Source of the DNA: Diatrype stigma
Taxonomy: Eukaryota; Ascomycota; Sordariomycetes; Xylariales; Diatrypaceae
Direction of reading: 5' to 3'
Length of the DNA stretch: 64,000 nucleotides
Assembly (NCBI GenBank): GCA_022225965.2
Contig: JAKJXP020000151.1
Coordinates: forward strand, 19,215 to 83,214
The notes below the pieces were generated by a model. The model had not been told where the DNA came from. It worked only from the letters and a program-made list of their open reading frames with translations, and did no database searches. This document shows, piece by piece, positions 60,981-64,000 of the stretch (within the stretch, counting starts at the first letter, position 1; the number at the start of each line of letters is the position of its first letter). The position numbers and the translations under genes were made by a program.

Positions 60981-62501
60981 TTAATTGTTAGGGAGTAACT
61001 TGGAGAGTGCTAGGCTTAACTGTGGCTTGAGGTGTGGCACAGGTGGCTAAATGCGCTAACCTTACCAAATGCGGTTAATGTCCGGTGTCGATATCAAAAG
61101 TGTCCGGTGCCAATAAACGAATTGCGAAGAAATGGCAGATATCGACAGCCGTACGGTCCGGGTGTGCATGATGATGAGCACGGCGCAGCCATGCATCTTT
61201 GCGGTGCGCGGGAACAATTCCCGTTTGCTGCCCACGAGCGCGCTGGGCAAGTTAAAATGCGCTGGCTGTTTGAGGAGGGTGCGTTTGATGAAGACATTGC
61301 GTACCACCGTTCCCAGGTCGATGCCTTCCGGCAACGACAAGTGGCGGGACATTTACCTTCGACTGAAGAGGAAGAGCTGTTGCGGGAAGACTTTGCCGAG
61401 ACCAAGGGGCTTGACTTGGGGTCTATCGGCATTGACACCCCTTTCTTCGAGTTGGGATTTACTTCGCTGGACCTGATCCGGCTCAAGCGTCGCATCAGTA
61501 ACCGCCTAGGATCCAACGTGCCCACAGTTACGTTGATACGAAACCCTACTGTACGGGCATTAGCAGCCATCTCCCTGGGGAAGGACTCCCCCCAGAGCCC
61601 GATAGGGCTTTCGCCTGCCGAAGCTCCTGGACCGTCACGGGTAGGCACAAATTACGACCCAGTGGTTGTTCTCCGAGCTAACGGTAGTAAGACACCCCTC
61701 TGGCTCGTTCACCCAGGTGTGGGTGAGGTGCTTGTCTTCGTTGGTCTAGCCCAACATATGAAGGCGGATGGCCGGTGCATCTACGCACTCCGCGCCCGCA
61801 GGTTTGAAACAGGCGAGCCCAGTTTCACCAGTATTGCCGAGGCCGTGGACATTTATGTAGCCTCCGTCCGGCGCAAGCAGCCGCAGGGGCCGTATGCCAT
61901 CGCCGGGTACAGCTATGGCGCTATGCTGGCGTTCGAAATGGCGAAAAAGCTCGAGGCGGCAGGAAAGACGGTCGACTTCCTAGCCAGCTTTAACCTTCCC
62001 CCGTATATCAAGCATCGCATGCGCCAACTTACCTGGAACATGTGTCTCTTACACTTAGCTCAGTTCCTCGGGCTTCTCAACGAAGCGACCGTCGAGCAAA
62101 TGGCCGGGGATGACGCTGCCTACCGCCGTGTGTCACGGTCAGAGGCGTTGCACCACGTGCTGGCGCTCGCTGATTTAAAGCGCCTGCAGGAACTGGGGTT
62201 GGAAGAGACAGAGCTGCTGCGGTGGGCTGATGTGGCGTATGGGCTACAGAGTATGGCCGTGGACTACGAGCCGATCGGCTGCGTGTCTGTGCTCGACGTG
62301 TTCGTCGCAGAACCGCTGCGCGTGGCAGCGTCTTCACGCCACGAATGGACCAGCTTGCACCTTAGCCGTTGGCGTGACTTCTGCAAGACTGAGCCATGTT
62401 TACACGACGTCGACGGCGGCCACTACACAATGATAGGGTCTGATCACGTCGCCCCGTTCTCTACGGCGTTGCGAAAAGCCCTCAAGGCTCGTGGATTATA
62501 G

Positions 62502-63138
62502 TGATAGTTACTTTTCCTTATAAGAAGAACTGCTAGCCAAAAATTGCCTCAGAACTTAGGCGGTCCGACTCGAGTCGTTTCGATGTAGCCTCTAAGGGGT
62601 TTGATTTTACAGTGACCTTAGCCTCAGCGTCAGCGTATTAAGGGGAGGGTCTATTTTGGAGACCTCTCAGCCATCTCATATCATACAGGTGCTTGCTATT
62701 CTGTGTCAGATCGAAAGTCTCGGAGCTTTTCCGAGCGTCGGCCGGTATGTTGGTGCAATATGGCAACACCTGCAGTAACTAGGTAGTGAGTAGCTTGTAA
62801 GGATATGGCCCTGTCTCGTTCGAGATCCTGCATTACTTGATCCAATGAAAGAGGATGATCCAATACTTAACTCACATCTTCCTCGCTTTGCAAGAGGGAG
62901 TAATGTGAAAGGATGAATAGGTAGACTTCACGGTTGAGAAGGCACACGAGTAAAGATCACTAGTTATATTTGTAGTATCTGCTTATATAACTGATATATA
63001 CCTACGATGGCGCCTTCGACGCCGTACCCATACCCAGGTATCTCCCAGCCAACCACCGAAACCAAGACTCCGACCCTTCCTTTCATTCTTTCTTTTCTTG
63101 CATTGCGCTGCCAACTGTAGTAGTCGACTTTCAAGTTT
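62502..63138. other. convergent intergenic region
   Basis: 3' flanks of the A-T-TE gene and the minus-strand membrane-protein gene. Normal composition; nothing else is recognised. Confidence 0.5.
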
Positions 63139-63921
63139 TTACTGAAAAGGCCGCCGCGGGTCCAGCCTCCCGTTCGGCGGGTCGATAGGCGGGCTGGCAG
63201 GCGGGCTGGGGCTGGGCGACATCATCCTGTCGGCGTCCGGCGACAGGATGTTGGTGCCGCGCTCGTCGTAAGCGCCGAACCCGGAGTCGTGCCTCCGATG
63301 GTCCGACGCCTTGCCGCCGTCGGGCTTCAGCGGCGCCGGCACCATCGAGCGGTCCTTCTCCCGCATCGGCTCCGAGCGCTCGCCGCGGCGCTGGGCCGCG
63401 CGCAAGCTGCGGCGCCGCGCGTCGGGGTGGTGATCGTAATGACCCTCCTGCGGAACCTCCTCTTCCTCGTCGTCATCGTCGTCCGCGTAGTCGGACACGC
63501 TGCGGCTCCGGCTCCGGTTGTCGTAGGGGCGCTCGTAGGGGGCGACGGCGGCGGCGGCGGCGGCGGCCTCCTTGCGCGTCGGGAGCAGCTCGCGGCCGCC
63601 CTTGTGCTCGACCTCGCGGTACTCCTTGGCGGCGCCGTGGGCGCCGAGGCCGAAGCGCGGCGGGTGCGGGATGTGCGTCAGCACCAGGACGACGAAGTAG
63701 CTGATGGTGATGGTGGGCAGGATCCACGGGCTGTTCAGGAAGGCGGAGAGGGCGGCCGGGCTGGTGCTCAGGATGCACGTCAGCGACAGGCCGATGGCGA
63801 TCAGGACGCAGACGGCCGTGCGCGCGATGTTGAAGGGCGTCCAGCCCGCGTGCTTGGAGAGCGCGTGCATGACGATCAGCATCATGAGCACGATGCCCGC
63901 GCAGGCGAAGCAGTAGAGGAA
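63139..63921 (-). CDS. multi-span membrane protein, C-terminal exon (5' part outside or near window end), unknown function
   Basis: The last exon runs from an acceptor (AACACTAG, with a GCTAACA branch site) at 63922 down to the stop at 63139. It encodes 260 residues in frame. Three hydrophobic segments are visible: FLYCFACAGIVLMMLIVMHA, FNIARTAVCVLIAIGLSL and SPWILPTITISYFVVLVL. A long polar cytoplasmic-type tail follows: an Ala run, an Asp/Glu run (YADDDDDEEEE), Arg-rich SRSRS and many Ser/Pro. The earlier exons should lie beyond 63921, at least partly outside the window. I do not recognise the family with confidence. Confidence 0.7.
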   Translation of the reverse strand, partial: FLYCFACAGIVLMMLIVMHALSKHAGWTPFNIARTAVCVLIAIGLSLTCILSTSPAALSAFLNSPWILPTITISYFVVLVLTHIPHPPRFGLGAHGAAKEYREVEHKGGRELLPTRKEAAAAAAAVAPYERPYDNRSRSRSVSDYADDDDDEEEEVPQEGHYDHHPDARRRSLRAAQRRGERSEPMREKDRSMVPAPLKPDGGKASDHRRHDSGFGAYDERGTNILSPDADRMMSPSPSPPASPPIDPPNGRLDPRRPFQ

Positions 63922-63975
63922 CTAGTGTTGGGTCCGGTTGTTAGCAAGGTTCGGAAAGTCAGCTTTAAGGGAGGA

Positions 63976-63991
63976 GGGGGGGGGGGGGGGG
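63976..63991. repeat. homopolymeric G tract
   Basis: Sixteen consecutive G residues near the window end. The length is probably unstable. Confidence 0.95.
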
Positions 63992-64000
63992 AGCCCGTGG

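Larger units (their letters stand above)
60514..61124. mobile_element. MITE, Mutator-like (60-bp TIRs, 9-bp TSD)
   Basis: 611 bp bounded by inverted repeats at 60514-60573 and 61065-61124. They begin CAATTCGTTTATTGGCACCG and differ at one base that I see. CGAAGAAAT stands directly outside on both sides (60505-60513 and 61125-61133). A 9-bp TSD with long TIRs is the pattern of Mutator-like elements. It has no transposase frame. Inside are an AATACAATTA-rich stretch, a GCAGGT hexamer run and a decamer minisatellite. Confidence 0.9.
58877..62501 (+). pseudogene. A-T-TE NRPS-like synthetase, broken by a MITE and a frameshift
   Basis: Single-module adenylation-thiolation-thioesterase enzyme. Characterised relatives (atromentin and butyrolactone synthetase types) activate two arylpyruvates and join them into quinones, furanones or related rings. 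The A domain shows A3 LTSGSTGNAK (about residue 217), A5 GFGMTETCAG, A7 GWFRTGD and A8 IGRAKEVININGVKV. At codon 546 a 611-bp insertion (60514-61124) ends the frame at INSFIGTGHF. After the second TSD copy the original frame resumes (MADIDSRTVRV) to A10, LPTSALGK. A single-base deletion at about 61250-61256 then moves the frame, and MRWLFEEGAFDEDIAYHR follows. The T domain has FFELGFTSLDLIRLK with its carrier Ser. The TE has GYSYGAMLAFEMA (nucleophile Ser) and a late DGGHYTMIG His. No intron is needed. The locus cannot make a full enzyme as read. Confidence 0.92.

Noticed and set aside
61032..62501. Separate 489-aa gene made of T and TE domains
   Set aside because: Its first 60 codons are MITE sequence and out-of-frame A-domain DNA. 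It is the 3' part of the disrupted A-T-TE gene, not an independent gene.

Overview
The window is nuclear DNA of a filamentous ascomycete (Pezizomycotina, most likely Sordariomycetes). The genes carry short GT-AG introns with CTAAC/CTGAC-like branch sites. The families are typical of moulds: Yra1/Mlo3, a DGAT2 with a long N-terminus, Dal5-type and 14-TM MFS carriers, and an A-T-TE NRPS-like enzyme. Large AT-rich blocks are full of C-to-T/G-to-A damage of the RIP (repeat-induced point mutation) type. Species cannot be named from the sequence alone.

Layout. 1-15.8 kb is ordinary gene-bearing DNA: the 3' part of an RBM42-like RRM protein, an eight-exon Yra1/Mlo3 mRNA export factor, an unrecognised protein with a presequence-like N-terminus, a PI-PLC X-domain-like protein, a DGAT2 acyltransferase, a Dal5-type MFS permease and a Ure2-like glutathione S-transferase. 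16.27-26.73 kb is a nested transposon stack: a non-autonomous LTR element holds a 5'-truncated LINE, which in turn holds a complete but RIP-destroyed Ty3/gypsy element with a GGCCG target-site duplication (TSD). 26.9-29.2 kb is an intact nine-exon drug-efflux MFS gene. 29.6-52.89 kb is a second AT-rich block with a Ty3/gypsy element (TSD GTATT), a 643-bp TRIM-like element (TSD AATAT), a full-length-looking Tad1-like LINE on the minus strand, and unresolved remnants. 52.9-62.5 kb holds a P450, an O-methyltransferase and an A-T-TE NRPS-like gene. The window ends in a partial membrane-protein gene.

How the genes fit together. GST, efflux MFS, P450, O-methyltransferase and the A-T-TE synthetase look like a small secondary-metabolite cluster of the arylpyruvate-dimer class (quinone, furanone or dioxolanone products in characterised relatives). 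Transposons have pushed it apart and it is decaying. The synthetase is broken by a 611-bp MULE-type MITE (60-bp TIRs, 9-bp TSD CGAAGAAAT) and by a separate 1-nt deletion just after the A10 lysine. The P450 has a frameshift and is cut off just after its haem-cysteine motif at the edge of the AT-rich block. The O-methyltransferase and the MFS still splice into full open frames. Cluster membership and chemistry are inferences. Splice junctions, TSDs, TIRs and lesions are read directly from the sequence.
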